Shown: positions 8,369-16,670 of the stretch, one piece after another
Layout: every line of letters begins with the position of its first letter
How positions within the stretch are numbered: position 1 is the first letter of the stretch
Assembly (NCBI RefSeq): GCF_017874035.1
Contig: NZ_JAGGKV010000001.1
Location: 682,001 to 746,000 of the forward strand
Origin: Paenibacillus aceris
GTDB taxonomy: Bacteria > Bacillota > Bacilli > Paenibacillales > NBRC-103111
DNA: 64,000 nt
Reading direction: 5' to 3'
Made by a program: the position numbers and the translations under genes
The notes under the pieces: generated by a model
Seen by the model: only the letters and a program-made list of their open reading frames with translations
Told to the model about the DNA's origin: nothing
Databases searched by the model: none

Positions 8369-9709
8369 TTACAAATTCACGACGGATGCTGTTTCTAAAA
8401 CACGGACCAATTGACCTTTGCTTTCATTCACACCAGCTTCGGTTACTTTGACGCGGCAAACTTGGCCAATCATGTCCTCAGAGCCTTGGAAAACAAGTTG
8501 AATATAGTTATCGGAATAGCCCATGTACAATCCGCTGTCAGGAGCGCCTTTGTAAGCACGTTCCGGAATAACTTCCAGCACTTGCCCTACAAATTGCTGA
8601 GCATAGGCAAGCTGCATTTTCTCAGAAAGATCGATCAGCTCATGCACGCGCGCATTTTTGATCTCCTCATCCACTTGATCCTCCATCCGAGCAGCAGGCG
8701 TGCCTGTCCGTTTGGAATAAGGGAATACGTGCATTTCAGAGAATTTCATACGTTCCATGAATTCAACGCCACCCCGGAACATTTCCTCGGTTTCACCCGG
8801 GAAGCCCACAATCACATCCGTCGTAATAGCTACATCCGGCATAATTTCGTGCAGACGCTCAATTTTGCTGGCAAATTCGGCTGTCGTATATTTTCTGCGC
8901 ATGCGCGCTAATACACGATCATCTCCCGCTTGCAGAGGAATGTGCAGATGGCGGCACATTTTGTCCGAAGCTTTCAATACTTCAATCACTTCGTCTGTAA
9001 TTTGGCTCGCTTCGATCGAAGAAATACGAATCCGTTTCAAGCCTTCGACTTTGTCCAAATCCCACAGCAGCTTAGCCAAGCTGTAATCCTCAATATCTTC
9101 GCCATAACCGCCGGTATGAATACCCGTCAAGACAATTTCCTGATAACCGGCAGCCACAAGCTGCTCCGCTTGCGCAATAACGCTTTGCGGCTCACGGCTG
9201 CGCATCAGTCCGCGCGACCAAGGGATAATGCAGAAGGTGCAGAAATTATTGCAGCCCTCTTGAATTTTGAGAAAAGCTCTGGTGCGATCAGCAAAGTCAG
9301 GCACATCCAGTTCCTCGAACTGGCGTGTTTTCATGATGTTGCGAACCGCATTGATAGGTTGACGATCCTGTTCAAATTGCTTCACAATCGGAATAATTTT
9401 GTCACGGTCCTGTGTCCCGATAACCATATCGACACCTGGGATCGCCATAATTTCCGCGGGTGAAGTCTGCGCATAGCAGCCTGTCACCGCAACAATCGCT
9501 TCCGGATTTCGACGAATCGCACGGCGAATCATTTGGCGGCTCTTTTTATCCCCCGTATTCGTTACCGTACATGTATTAATGACGTAAACATCAGCCGTTT
9601 GCTCAAAATCAACCTGCTCATATCCCTCATTTTTGAAAAGCTGCCAAATGGCCTCTGTATCATAGAAATTAACTTTGCATCCTAATGTATGAAACGCTAC
9701 CGTTGCCAT
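8369..9709 (-). CDS. mtaB: tRNA t6A37 methylthiotransferase MtaB
   Basis: MtaB (YqeV) converts t6A37 to ms2t6A37 in ANN-decoding tRNAs with two iron-sulfur clusters and SAM. The N-terminal domain has its three cluster cysteines at C11 (LGCKVN), C47 (INTCTVTN) and C78 (VTGCYAQ). The radical-SAM CxxxCxxC is in EGCNNFCTFC near residue 155, and a TRAM-like domain forms the C-terminus. The 446-residue length is typical. It lies five bases after rsmE and probably belongs to one transcript; prmA-rsmE-mtaB is the order seen downstream of dnaJ in B. subtilis (yqeT-yqeU-yqeV). Confidence 0.95.
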   Translation of the reverse strand: MATVAFHTLGCKVNFYDTEAIWQLFKNEGYEQVDFEQTADVYVINTCTVTNTGDKKSRQMIRRAIRRNPEAIVAVTGCYAQTSPAEIMAIPGVDMVIGTQDRDKIIPIVKQFEQDRQPINAVRNIMKTRQFEELDVPDFADRTRAFLKIQEGCNNFCTFCIIPWSRGLMRSREPQSVIAQAEQLVAAGYQEIVLTGIHTGGYGEDIEDYSLAKLLWDLDKVEGLKRIRISSIEASQITDEVIEVLKASDKMCRHLHIPLQAGDDRVLARMRRKYTTAEFASKIERLHEIMPDVAITTDVIVGFPGETEEMFRGGVEFMERMKFSEMHVFPYSKRTGTPAARMEDQVDEEIKNARVHELIDLSEKMQLAYAQQFVGQVLEVIPERAYKGAPDSGLYMGYSDNYIQLVFQGSEDMIGQVCRVKVTEAGVNESKGQLVRVLETASVVNL

Positions 9710-9714
9710 AACGC

Positions 9715-10482
9715 TTATCCTCCCATCTCTCCGGTTTCATAGAAAAGACACGTAAGACCTACCATAGCAGCAGTCTCCGTGCGTAAAATGCGTGCCCCCA
9801 ACGATACGGAACGAAAACCAGCCTCTTCGGCCTGCTTGATTTCCTGTTCCGTAAATCCGCCTTCCGGCCCGACTGCAATAACGACTTTGCTTCCTTGTCC
9901 CAATTTACCAGCGGCTAGCGCATCCTGAATGGCGGGCCTCAATTGTTGCCCGTCTTCCTTCTCGTAGCAGATCCATGCTGCATCCGCTTCTTTGGCTTGC
10001 TGCAGCAGTTGCTTCCACGAATAAACGCTTTCTACCTGCGGCACACGATTTCTGTGCGCTTGTTCCGCGGCTTCTTTGGCAATCTTCTGCCAGCGTTCCG
10101 TTCGCTTCGCTTCCTTCTTGGCATCATACTGCACAATCGTACGTTCCGATAAAAAAGGAAGAAACCGGGCTGCCCCGATCTCGGTCCCTTTTTGAATAAT
10201 CGTTTCCATTTTATCGCCTTTAGGCAGGCTCTGCGCAACCCACACCTGAACCGCCGCTTCGGCGTTCATGGGAAGCTCCTCCACGATTTCCGCGGTGACC
10301 AGCCCTTTATCCAGCTGTGAAATGCGTACGAGCACTTCGCGGTCTACGCCATTGCTGCAAATGACTTCGTCCCCGATGTCGGCCCGCATCACTCGCATCA
10401 AATGATGCGCGTCGTCTCCCTCAATAGTGACGGTCTGACTGCTTAAGTGAAACTGCTCTGGCGGGAGAAAATAACGCTGCAT
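9715..10482 (-). CDS. rsmE: 16S rRNA m3U1498 methyltransferase RsmE
   Basis: RsmE is a SPOUT-class enzyme that methylates U1498 of 16S rRNA. MQRYFLPPEQF is the usual N-terminus, preceded by GAGAGG eight bases upstream, so the start is placed at 10482 rather than at an upstream in-frame ATG. An N-terminal PUA-like part (DDAHHLMRVMRADIGDEV) is followed by the SPOUT knot signature VIAVGPEGGFTEQE and LGARILRTETAAMVGL. It has 255 residues, within the normal range. A 116-bp gap separates it from the site-2 protease gene upstream. Confidence 0.95.
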   Translation of the reverse strand: MQRYFLPPEQFHLSSQTVTIEGDDAHHLMRVMRADIGDEVICSNGVDREVLVRISQLDKGLVTAEIVEELPMNAEAAVQVWVAQSLPKGDKMETIIQKGTEIGAARFLPFLSERTIVQYDAKKEAKRTERWQKIAKEAAEQAHRNRVPQVESVYSWKQLLQQAKEADAAWICYEKEDGQQLRPAIQDALAAGKLGQGSKVVIAVGPEGGFTEQEIKQAEEAGFRSVSLGARILRTETAAMVGLTCLFYETGEMGG

Positions 10483-10598
10483 AGTCAAAGCCTCTCTATC
10501 TTCGTTCATTTCATTTTGTGGCGAATCTTTAGTGAATCTTCCACTCACCATCATACCTTTTTTGCACCAGAAAAGCTACAAAGGGATGAAGTTGGCAG

Positions 10599-11270
10599 TT
10601 ACATGCCAAGGATGAACGCGATCGGCCTGGAAAATAGCTGGATGATGTTGTTCCCTAATCCTAAGTAAGGATCTAATGTAACCTGTCGGAGCGGTCTGAC
10701 GAATACAACAAGCAGGAAAATAACCGATGCCCACTGCTCGAACTTTTGCAATGACTCCGTGTATCTCAAATCCACTAGATCTTGAATGATACGGTACCCA
10801 TCGAGCGGCGGAATCGGAATGAGGTTAAACAAGAACAAAGTAAGATTCGTGTTCACCATTAATTTTAAAAAGATTAGAATCGCACTGGCGCTTCCCTTTG
10901 ACATGCCTTCGAGCCAGCCGTATTTCTGAAAGAGCACAAATACAAATAAACTAATAAATGCAAGAATCAAGTTGCTTATCGGTCCTGCTGCGGTAACGAT
11001 AATCCCCATTAACCGGGGACTTTTGAAATTCCCGCGGTTTACAGGTACAGGCTTTGCCCAACCAAAACCGGCAATGAGCAGCATGATGGTCCCGAACAGA
11101 TCCAAATGAACCATTGGATTCAAGGAAACCCTGCCAAACTGATAAGCCGTTGAGTCTCCTAATTTATACGCGCTATACGCGTGAGCAAATTCATGAATGG
11201 TAAACGAAAGCACAAGGACCAGAATGACAAAAGGCAATGTACTCCAGTCATAAAACAATAATCCTCCCAT
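10599..11270 (-). CDS. site-2 protease family protein (M50, YwhC-like)
   Basis: An intramembrane zinc metalloprotease with about five or six membrane segments in 223 residues. The zinc ligands are in HEFAH (residues 26-30), and the third ligand is in the family motif NLIPIPPLDGYR (near residue 160). It starts ten bases after the prmA stop, so the two are probably cotranscribed. In B. subtilis, prmA is directly followed by rsmE, so this gene appears inserted between them here. Its substrate cannot be told from sequence. Confidence 0.88.
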   Translation of the reverse strand: MGGLLFYDWSTLPFVILVLVLSFTIHEFAHAYSAYKLGDSTAYQFGRVSLNPMVHLDLFGTIMLLIAGFGWAKPVPVNRGNFKSPRLMGIIVTAAGPISNLILAFISLFVFVLFQKYGWLEGMSKGSASAILIFLKLMVNTNLTLFLFNLIPIPPLDGYRIIQDLVDLRYTESLQKFEQWASVIFLLVVFVRPLRQVTLDPYLGLGNNIIQLFSRPIAFILGM

Positions 11271-11280
11271 GGATGGACAC

Positions 11281-12255
11281 CTACAGCTTTCTAGCTACGA
11301 TCACGACCCAATTCGAATCATAGTTTTTCTCTACAATTGTGAATTTGGCGGCAACCAGCGCTTTTTCTACAAGCTCTTCCTTAGCGGTAATAATACCGGA
11401 CGTAATGTAATAGCCACCTTGCTGCAGCACCTCATAGACATCATCAACAAAGGTTACAATAACCTCCGCCAAAATGTTAGCGACAACTAGCTGAACAGGA
11501 ATTGTGACACCTAACTTGTCAGCACTTTCTGTTTCGCTTTCTTTCAGAACGCCGAGCAAATCACTTAATTTGACAGTAATTTTATCCTCTAATCCATTCT
11601 GTTTCGTGTTATCCTCTGCACTAGTAACCGCTACAGGATCCAAATCAACAGCCAGCACATGTTTGGCTCCGAGTTTAGCAGCAGCAACGGACAAAATGCC
11701 TGATCCCGTTCCTACATCAATGACATCATCCCCCGCTTTAAGCACTTTCTCCAGTGTCTTCAAGCACAATGACGTTGTCGCATGTGTTCCCGTCCCGAAC
11801 GCCATGCCAGGATCCAATTCCAAAATCAACTCATCCGGCGAAGGTGTGTACTCTTCCCATGTCGGCTTAATCGTTAGACGGTCCGTAATCCGGATCGGTT
11901 TGAAATACTGTTTCCAGGCGTGCGCCCAATCTTCATCATCCACTTCTCTTAATTCATAAGTCGGATTGCCTGTATCGATATCAAAATCGCTCAGTTGTTC
12001 AACGGAAGCCTTCAGATTAGCCATAATAGGTTCCATGTCTGTTCCATGATAGAAATAGCCTTTGATCACGGCTCTTCCTTCGGGGATATCATTAAACGGC
12101 GTTTCGTACAATTGGCCGAACGATGTATCCCGCTCTTTGTTTAATGTCCCCGATTCTTCAATGGAGACGCCCCCAGCGCCTAATTCATGAACAAAGTTCG
12201 TAATCATTTCTATTGCTTCTTCTGTCGTATGTACGGTTAATTCCTGCCAAAGCAT
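11281..12255 (-). CDS. prmA: ribosomal protein L11 methyltransferase PrmA
   Basis: PrmA trimethylates ribosomal protein L11. The 324-residue protein has the L11-binding N-terminal domain, then LDPGMAFGTGTHATT and the SAM site DVGTGSGILSVAAAKLG, and later VVANILAEVI (the NxL-type motif). ATG follows AGGAGGAGC. In B. subtilis prmA directly follows dnaJ; here a roughly 6-kb block separates them. A strong hairpin lies in its upstream region (12290-12315). Confidence 0.95.
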   Translation of the reverse strand: MLWQELTVHTTEEAIEMITNFVHELGAGGVSIEESGTLNKERDTSFGQLYETPFNDIPEGRAVIKGYFYHGTDMEPIMANLKASVEQLSDFDIDTGNPTYELREVDDEDWAHAWKQYFKPIRITDRLTIKPTWEEYTPSPDELILELDPGMAFGTGTHATTSLCLKTLEKVLKAGDDVIDVGTGSGILSVAAAKLGAKHVLAVDLDPVAVTSAEDNTKQNGLEDKITVKLSDLLGVLKESETESADKLGVTIPVQLVVANILAEVIVTFVDDVYEVLQQGGYYITSGIITAKEELVEKALVAAKFTIVEKNYDSNWVVIVARKL

Positions 12256-12289
12256 CGGTATTGCTCCTCCTGTCGGTTATCACCTTCGC

Positions 12290-12315
12290 GAAAATAGCCC
12301 TTCAGGGCTATTTTC
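12290..12315. other. perfect 11-bp hairpin in the divergent prmA/glpQ spacer
   Basis: GAAAATAGCCC, loop TTCA, GGGCTATTTTC. It lies 35 bases upstream of the prmA start, so it would be in the prmA 5' leader. It could be a leftover bidirectional terminator or an mRNA structure; no clear T run follows on either strand. Confidence 0.55.
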
Positions 12316-12391
12316 ACAAGGATCATTGTACTACACTTCGCTTCTTGGGTAAAATGGCCATCTATGTAAGCGCTATATTTTTTTAAAATTC

Positions 12392-12421
12392 TTAACAACT
12401 TCCTAATACATTCATGGTACA
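12392..12421 (+). promoter_or_regulatory. possible PhoP-box-like hexamers upstream of glpQ
   Basis: TTAACA, AATACA and GGTACA occur in series with spacers of 7 and 5 bases, about 60 bp before the glpQ start. PhoP of Bacillus binds TTAACA-like hexamers at about 11-bp spacing, and B. subtilis glpQ is PhoP-regulated. The match is partial, so this is a suggestion only. Confidence 0.25.
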
Positions 12422-12482
12422 TTTATAGAGTGGACAGCAGCTGTCATTATAACCTTATACTATCCTAGAATGGAGTCTTCCT

Positions 12483-13289
12483 ATGGTCAGAACACTTTTT
12501 ATCTTCCTTGTTATTGTTATACTGGAATTCTCATCGCCTATTGCTGCTACCACCCTACTGGCTGACAATTACAGCCAAATTACCGCGCATCGCGGAAGCT
12601 CGAAACATACGCCCGAAAATACGTTGAGCGCGTTCAACCAAGCGATTGCCGATAAAGCCGGATACGCCGAGCTTGACGTGCAAGAAACAGCTGACGGAGT
12701 CGTTATGGTTATGCATGATGACAACGTTCAACGCACAACGGGAATTAACAAAAACATGTGGGAAGTCACTTCGTCTGAGCTCCAAGCAGTCAGCGCAGGC
12801 AGTTGGTTTAGTCCTGAATTTAAAAATGACCACGTCCCTACTCTTGATGAAGTCATAGAACTGGCGAGTAACCAAATAAAGCTGAATATCGAGTTAAAAA
12901 ATAATGGGCACGTAAAGCAGTTGGCTGAGAAGACCGTTGCTATTATCGGGGCACATAAATTTGAAAAACAATGCACGGTAACCTCCTTTGATGAAGGACT
13001 TCTGCGCACGGTTAAAAAACTAAACCCGCGCATCAAAACCGGGCTTATTATAAGCAAAATTTCGGATTCAGGCACTTTGTGGGATAGTAAGGATTATGAC
13101 GTCATTTCAGCCGCGTACCCTTTAGTTAATGAACAATTCTTGAAGGAAGCCGCGCTGCACAATAAAGAAGTTTATGTGTGGACCGTCAATGATAAAGGAC
13201 TTATGAAGCGTATGCTCAAGCTCGGTGTCACAAGCATCATTACAGATGCTCCGGATCAGCTACTTCAATTAATAAATGGCAGGTCATAA
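12483..13289 (+). CDS. secreted glycerophosphodiester phosphodiesterase
   Basis: It hydrolyses glycerophosphodiesters to sn-glycerol-3-phosphate and an alcohol, outside the membrane. Residues 1-22 form a signal peptide or anchor. The GDPD barrel has AHRGSSKHTPENT (the HR...E motif, residues 35-47), AELDVQETADGVVMVMHDD with the catalytic acids and second histidine, IKLNIELKN and, near the end, VWTVNDKG. At 268 residues it is a complete single-domain enzyme. It stands between prmA (divergent) and a shared bidirectional terminator. With the alkaline phosphatase at 16671-18401 it suggests a phosphate-scavenging theme in this block. Confidence 0.92.
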   Translation: MVRTLFIFLVIVILEFSSPIAATTLLADNYSQITAHRGSSKHTPENTLSAFNQAIADKAGYAELDVQETADGVVMVMHDDNVQRTTGINKNMWEVTSSELQAVSAGSWFSPEFKNDHVPTLDEVIELASNQIKLNIELKNNGHVKQLAEKTVAIIGAHKFEKQCTVTSFDEGLLRTVKKLNPRIKTGLIISKISDSGTLWDSKDYDVISAAYPLVNEQFLKEAALHNKEVYVWTVNDKGLMKRMLKLGVTSIITDAPDQLLQLINGRS

Positions 13290-13302
13290 CCCCTATTATT
13301 AT

Positions 13303-13351
13303 AAAAAAAGCATCTAATACTCGCGTCATTCGCGGGTATTAGATGCTTTTT
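13303..13351. terminator. bidirectional terminator between glpQ and the 91-residue gene
   Basis: GCATCTAATACTCGCG and CGCGGGTATTAGATGC form a 16-base stem with one mismatch around a TCATT loop. There is a run of seven A on the left and five T on the right, so it can stop transcription from both convergent sides. Confidence 0.9.
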
Positions 13352-13356
13352 GCAAC

Positions 13357-13632
13357 TTATAGGGAACCGCCGGCGTCTTCAATGACACGGCAAGCTTGAT
13401 CATAGACGGAATCGTCAATGACTGCAGCCAGTATAATATCTAGGCCTACTGAACTGACGTCCCCGTCTACGCTTAACATACTATCCGCCATCGCAGATTC
13501 AAAGCCGCGGCCAATATCATTGTTAAACCGATCCACCTGAACATCAGCAGCCCTAAGTGCTTTAAGCTTGGCTGCTGCGCCTTCAGCTTGCTCAGGAGCA
13601 TGAAAGTAAGCAAGAATTGCTTTCTCTGCCAT
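13357..13632 (-). CDS. 91-residue hypothetical protein
   Basis: I do not recognise a firm family. The small soluble protein starts MAEKAILAYFHAPEQAEGA and alternates strand and helix, loosely reminiscent of the YflT/general-stress-protein fold, but that is only an impression. ATG at 13632 follows AGGAAGAGAG; a longer frame to 13716 only overlaps the gene upstream. The stop codon of the 49-residue gene is one base from this ATG, so the two are translated from one message, apparently from the sporulation-type promoter proposed at 13825-13853. The transcript ends at the bidirectional terminator. Confidence 0.75.
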   Translation of the reverse strand: MAEKAILAYFHAPEQAEGAAAKLKALRAADVQVDRFNNDIGRGFESAMADSMLSVDGDVSSVGLDIILAAVIDDSVYDQACRVIEDAGGSL

Positions 13633-13633
13633 G

Positions 13634-13783
13634 TTAACTCTCTTCCTGTCTGTGATCTGCGGCTTCTGCTCGCTCTGCAGCTTCGAAGTCATCTCTATCT
13701 GCAACCTCAGCCGCAAATTCTACATCCTCGTTTTTGGAAACCGGTAATTGATTAGCCTTGTCTTGGCTTTGTTTCGGACTCAT
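13634..13783 (-). CDS. 49-residue small protein, YfhD family likely
   Basis: The frame starts MSPKQSQDKANQLPVSK and continues DVEFAAEVADRDDFEAAERA, a pattern I associate with the YfhD family of small acidic proteins of spore formers (known-family recollection, not checked). AGGAGG lies seven bases before the ATG. The protein is very charged, rich in Glu/Ala/Asp and probably disordered or helical. It is the first gene of a two-gene operon with the 91-residue protein. Confidence 0.7.
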   Translation of the reverse strand: MSPKQSQDKANQLPVSKNEDVEFAAEVADRDDFEAAERAEAADHRQEES

Positions 13784-13824
13784 CTTAGAACCTCCTAAAA
13801 GCTATCGTAGTAAAATCCAGTTTT

Positions 13825-13853
13825 TAGTTTGCCAAAGTGAGCCCTTTTTATAC
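13825..13853 (-). promoter_or_regulatory. possible forespore (SigF/SigG-type) promoter
   Basis: On the minus strand GTATA, 17 bases, then CAAACTA precede the 49-residue gene by about 40 bases. The SigG consensus is close to GYATA / CATACTA, so the -10 matches six of seven. This fits expression of a YfhD-like protein in the forespore. Confidence 0.4.
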
Positions 13854-13864
13854 GGAAAAATGCG

Positions 13865-14680
13865 CTATTCCTTTATTTTTTCAAAAGATGCATCGTAAAG
13901 ACGAAACATCGTCTTATAGCCCGATTCATCCAATTTCACTCCTACATCGAGCTTCCCTTTAATGAGCAGCGGTCCGGATGTATATCGGAGCTTAACATCG
14001 TCAGGCACGAATACAATCATAATTTTATTCCAATAGGTTTCATCTCCATTATCAAATGGACATTCGGCTCCCGGTTTGGGAATGAGCAAGAACCAGTGCT
14101 TGTCAAAGGAAAGCACTTCACCCATAAAGCCTTTTATTTGAACGGTTTTGCCGCTCATATCCCAGAAGCGATCTGATGGCTTATCCTGCTTGTCATCGTC
14201 AAAAAACTGATCCCAGTTTATTTCGTTCGACAATGAAGCCGGTGGCTTCGTAGGCTTACTCGGCTCCTCTCCCTTAGTTGGTGGCTGGACGCTTGGCGTC
14301 GGAGCAGGAACTGGAGCTGTTTCAGCTTTGGTTGTACCTGCTGTTTCTGCAGTGGGAGCTGCGCTTGGCACAGCTTTAGGGGGCTCAGAGCCCTTAGCAG
14401 AAGAAGGTGCGATTGGCTGCGTTTCTTTTATTGAGGCTGCCACTGGCGCTTCGGCAACCGGATTCGGCGACGAGGACGGGACTGCGATTTCCGGCGCTGG
14501 CGTACCGGATGGTTTTGCGTTCACAGGTTCTTCAGAGGGCGCTGCAGATGCTGCATTTATTTTCGCCGTCTGTTCCGAACTGCCGAAAGTCTGGCCTGCA
14601 GTGTCCGTTTTCTTTTGACCACAGCCTGTGACGAGCAATACGACAACGAAGATCAGCATGTATACCTTTTTTCTCATCAT
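13865..14680 (-). CDS. lipoprotein with C-terminal DUF3299-like domain
   Basis: The signal peptide has lipobox LLVTGC, so the protein should be anchored outside the membrane. A long Pro/Ala/Thr/Glu-rich linker (about residues 25-150) leads to a compact C-terminal domain of about 120 residues with GKTVQIKGFMGEVLSF and FLLIPKPGAECPF, which resembles the OB-fold-like DUF3299 family (inference). GAGGTG precedes three consecutive ATG codons; the second, at 14680, has the best spacing. An upstream in-frame ATG overlaps the permease stop (ATGA). It is the last gene of the ATPase-permease-lipoprotein operon, so it is likely the transporter's extracellular partner. Confidence 0.75.
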   Translation of the reverse strand: MMRKKVYMLIFVVVLLVTGCGQKKTDTAGQTFGSSEQTAKINAASAAPSEEPVNAKPSGTPAPEIAVPSSSPNPVAEAPVAASIKETQPIAPSSAKGSEPPKAVPSAAPTAETAGTTKAETAPVPAPTPSVQPPTKGEEPSKPTKPPASLSNEINWDQFFDDDKQDKPSDRFWDMSGKTVQIKGFMGEVLSFDKHWFLLIPKPGAECPFDNGDETYWNKIMIVFVPDDVKLRYTSGPLLIKGKLDVGVKLDESGYKTMFRLYDASFEKIKE

Positions 14681-14697
14681 CATTTTCACCTCAAACT

Positions 14698-15912
14698 TCA
14701 TGACTTAAATAATTGCAAAGGGTCTACACGATAAGCTTGCAGAGCCGGACCTGCCGAAGCTATAACGCCAATGCCTAACGTTCCCGCAATAAGCAGCCAT
14801 TCTCCCTGCATGAATTGCCACGATTGCAGTTGCAGACCTGTATATTCGAACACAACTTCACGGCCCAAATAACCGATCAAATGACCTGCGAGAATTCCGC
14901 ATGCAAGACCAATCACTGTCAGCAATAGACCTTCTCCGATCAAGGAAGACCATATAAACCCTTTTGATTTTCCAATTAGACGCAGTAATGCGACATCTTT
15001 TTTTCTCTCATTCACTGCCGCAACAAGAGAGAGCAAGATGGAGCCAGCTGCAAGAAAAATGCAGATCACAGTTACGATGCTCAGCGCCTCGGACCCTTTA
15101 TCTACAACATTTACGACATCAGCCACCGCTTTACTTGTATATATCGCCTGAACATTGCTCATTTGCCCGTATTTCGACTTAATGGATTGAGCTCCGATCA
15201 GCGTCTTAGGCTTAATTAAAATAGAAGTAACTTCCCTGTGCTCGGCATCCTGGCCCTCATGAACGGCCCAGGCATAGTCTAGCGTGGTAAATACAGCTCT
15301 ATCGTCTGATGTGAAGAGCGGCGGTAAAATACCTACTACCGTATATGTAAAGCTGTGATGATGCTCCTCTTCATCCGCCTCGCCTTCCGGCTCAGCTTCA
15401 TTTTGCCCTTTAACCAAACCATGTGCGCCTTGAAACTTATCCCCAACATGCAGCCCTAGTGTACTTGCGATGTGAGAACCAACAATGGTCTCCCCAAGCT
15501 TTCCATACATGTTCCCTACAGCCATCTGTTTCTCGTTTCCATAGCGGGTTGCAAAATAGCCGGGTTCAATCCCTACAATCGGAAAACCGTTATAGTTATC
15601 TCCTGTCGTCATCGCGTAAGCGCGGTCAACGCCCTCATCTTTATGCAATTCGTCCAGCAAAGCAAACGGTACATTCCCTGTTGGAGCCCCGACATGATAA
15701 TACGTGTTTAAAGCAAGCTGCGAAGCACTGCCCTTGGCACCGATCGTTACTTCGAAGGGACCATAGCCCTTCTCAGCTCCCCGCTCCAACCCTTCACTGC
15801 AAAGCAGTAAAATAACAATCAGAGCCGCCGTGACCGTTACCGATAAAATGGTAAGCAGAGAAAGTGTTTTCCGATGAAGCATATTTCTCCAGATTAACCC
15901 GATTAATCTCAT
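14698..15912 (-). CDS. ABC transporter permease, FtsX/MacB type, with acidic-histidine loop
   Basis: The topology is that of the MacB/FtsX family: one N-terminal membrane segment (about residues 17-38), a large extracellular domain, then three C-terminal segments (about 283-400). Within the extracellular domain, residues 172-186 are acidic and end in three histidines (EADEEEHHHS), a typical metal-binding loop. The start ATG overlaps the ATPase stop by four bases, so translation is coupled. The gene set and the His-rich loop recall Zrg-type zinc-linked ABC systems of proteobacteria; the substrate here is inferred, not shown. Confidence 0.85.
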   Translation of the reverse strand: MRLIGLIWRNMLHRKTLSLLTILSVTVTAALIVILLLCSEGLERGAEKGYGPFEVTIGAKGSASQLALNTYYHVGAPTGNVPFALLDELHKDEGVDRAYAMTTGDNYNGFPIVGIEPGYFATRYGNEKQMAVGNMYGKLGETIVGSHIASTLGLHVGDKFQGAHGLVKGQNEAEPEGEADEEEHHHSFTYTVVGILPPLFTSDDRAVFTTLDYAWAVHEGQDAEHREVTSILIKPKTLIGAQSIKSKYGQMSNVQAIYTSKAVADVVNVVDKGSEALSIVTVICIFLAAGSILLSLVAAVNERKKDVALLRLIGKSKGFIWSSLIGEGLLLTVIGLACGILAGHLIGYLGREVVFEYTGLQLQSWQFMQGEWLLIAGTLGIGVIASAGPALQAYRVDPLQLFKS

Positions 15913-16586
15913 ACGGCATTTCTCCTCGACACCTCATTAATCTCCCCGATTTGAACTCGCTTCGGGTACATTTCCGCCAAATGCAAATCATGCGTAACCG
16001 TAACTAGCGTGAGCTTCTCTGACTCGCAAATGTGCAGCAGCAAAGACATCACCTCGCCTGCCGTCTCCCAATCCAAGCTGCCTGTAGGCTCATCGGCCAG
16101 CACAAGCTGCGGCTTGGTCAGGAGGGCACGAATGATCGCAGCTCGCTGCTGCTGCCCTCTTGATAGCTCATATGGCATATGATGCTGGCGATCCTTCAAT
16201 CCGACTCTTTCAAACCAGTCGTCCAACTGCTCTTTTGTCTGCTTCTTTGACCAGGTATGCGGAGCGATAAGCTCCACGTTCTGTCTAGCGGTCAATGATG
16301 AAATCAAATGAAAATCTTGAAAAATGTAACCGACATGCTCCGCCCGAAAGCGGTCTCGCTTGCTTTGCGAGAAATCGTGGAGAGGTAGACCGTTCACCCA
16401 TATTTCGCCTTCGTCTGGAATCATCACACCGCTCAACAGATGCAGCAGTGTGCTTTTGCCGCTTCCGCTAGGGCCGAGCAGAGCGATTCTTTCACTTTGC
16501 TGGATCTTCCACACCGGAACGCTTAAAATCGACAGATGCTGTCCATGCATCGTGAAGGATTTTGATATATTATTCATTTCAATCAT
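15909..16586 (-). CDS. ABC transporter ATP-binding protein, MacB/LolD type
   Basis: The ATPase for the FtsX-type permease that follows. Walker A is GPSGSGKST (about residues 38-46), the Q-loop FQDFHLI, the signature LSRGQQQR (Arg in place of the usual second Gly of LSGGQ) and Walker B LVLADEPTGSLD, with the switch histidine in VTVTHDL. At 225 residues it is typical. It is the first gene of the operon, preceded by a good ribosome site and a terminator that separates it from the phosphatase gene. MacB-type ATPases usually power mechanotransmission across the envelope, not classical import. Confidence 0.9.
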   Translation of the reverse strand: MIEMNNISKSFTMHGQHLSILSVPVWKIQQSERIALLGPSGSGKSTLLHLLSGVMIPDEGEIWVNGLPLHDFSQSKRDRFRAEHVGYIFQDFHLISSLTARQNVELIAPHTWSKKQTKEQLDDWFERVGLKDRQHHMPYELSRGQQQRAAIIRALLTKPQLVLADEPTGSLDWETAGEVMSLLLHICESEKLTLVTVTHDLHLAEMYPKRVQIGEINEVSRRNAV

Positions 16587-16616
16587 AGCAATCCTCCAAA
16601 TTCATAGGTCCATGAT

Positions 16617-16660
16617 AAGAAAAGAGGACAAGGGAAGCGTGATCCCCTGTCCTTTCCTTA
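16617..16660 (-). terminator. terminator after the alkaline phosphatase gene
   Basis: On the minus strand GGACAGGGGA and TCCCTTGTCC pair with one mismatch, followed by TCTTTTCTT. It lies between the phosphatase stop and the ATPase gene. Confidence 0.7.
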
Positions 16661-16670
16661 CCATCAGCCT

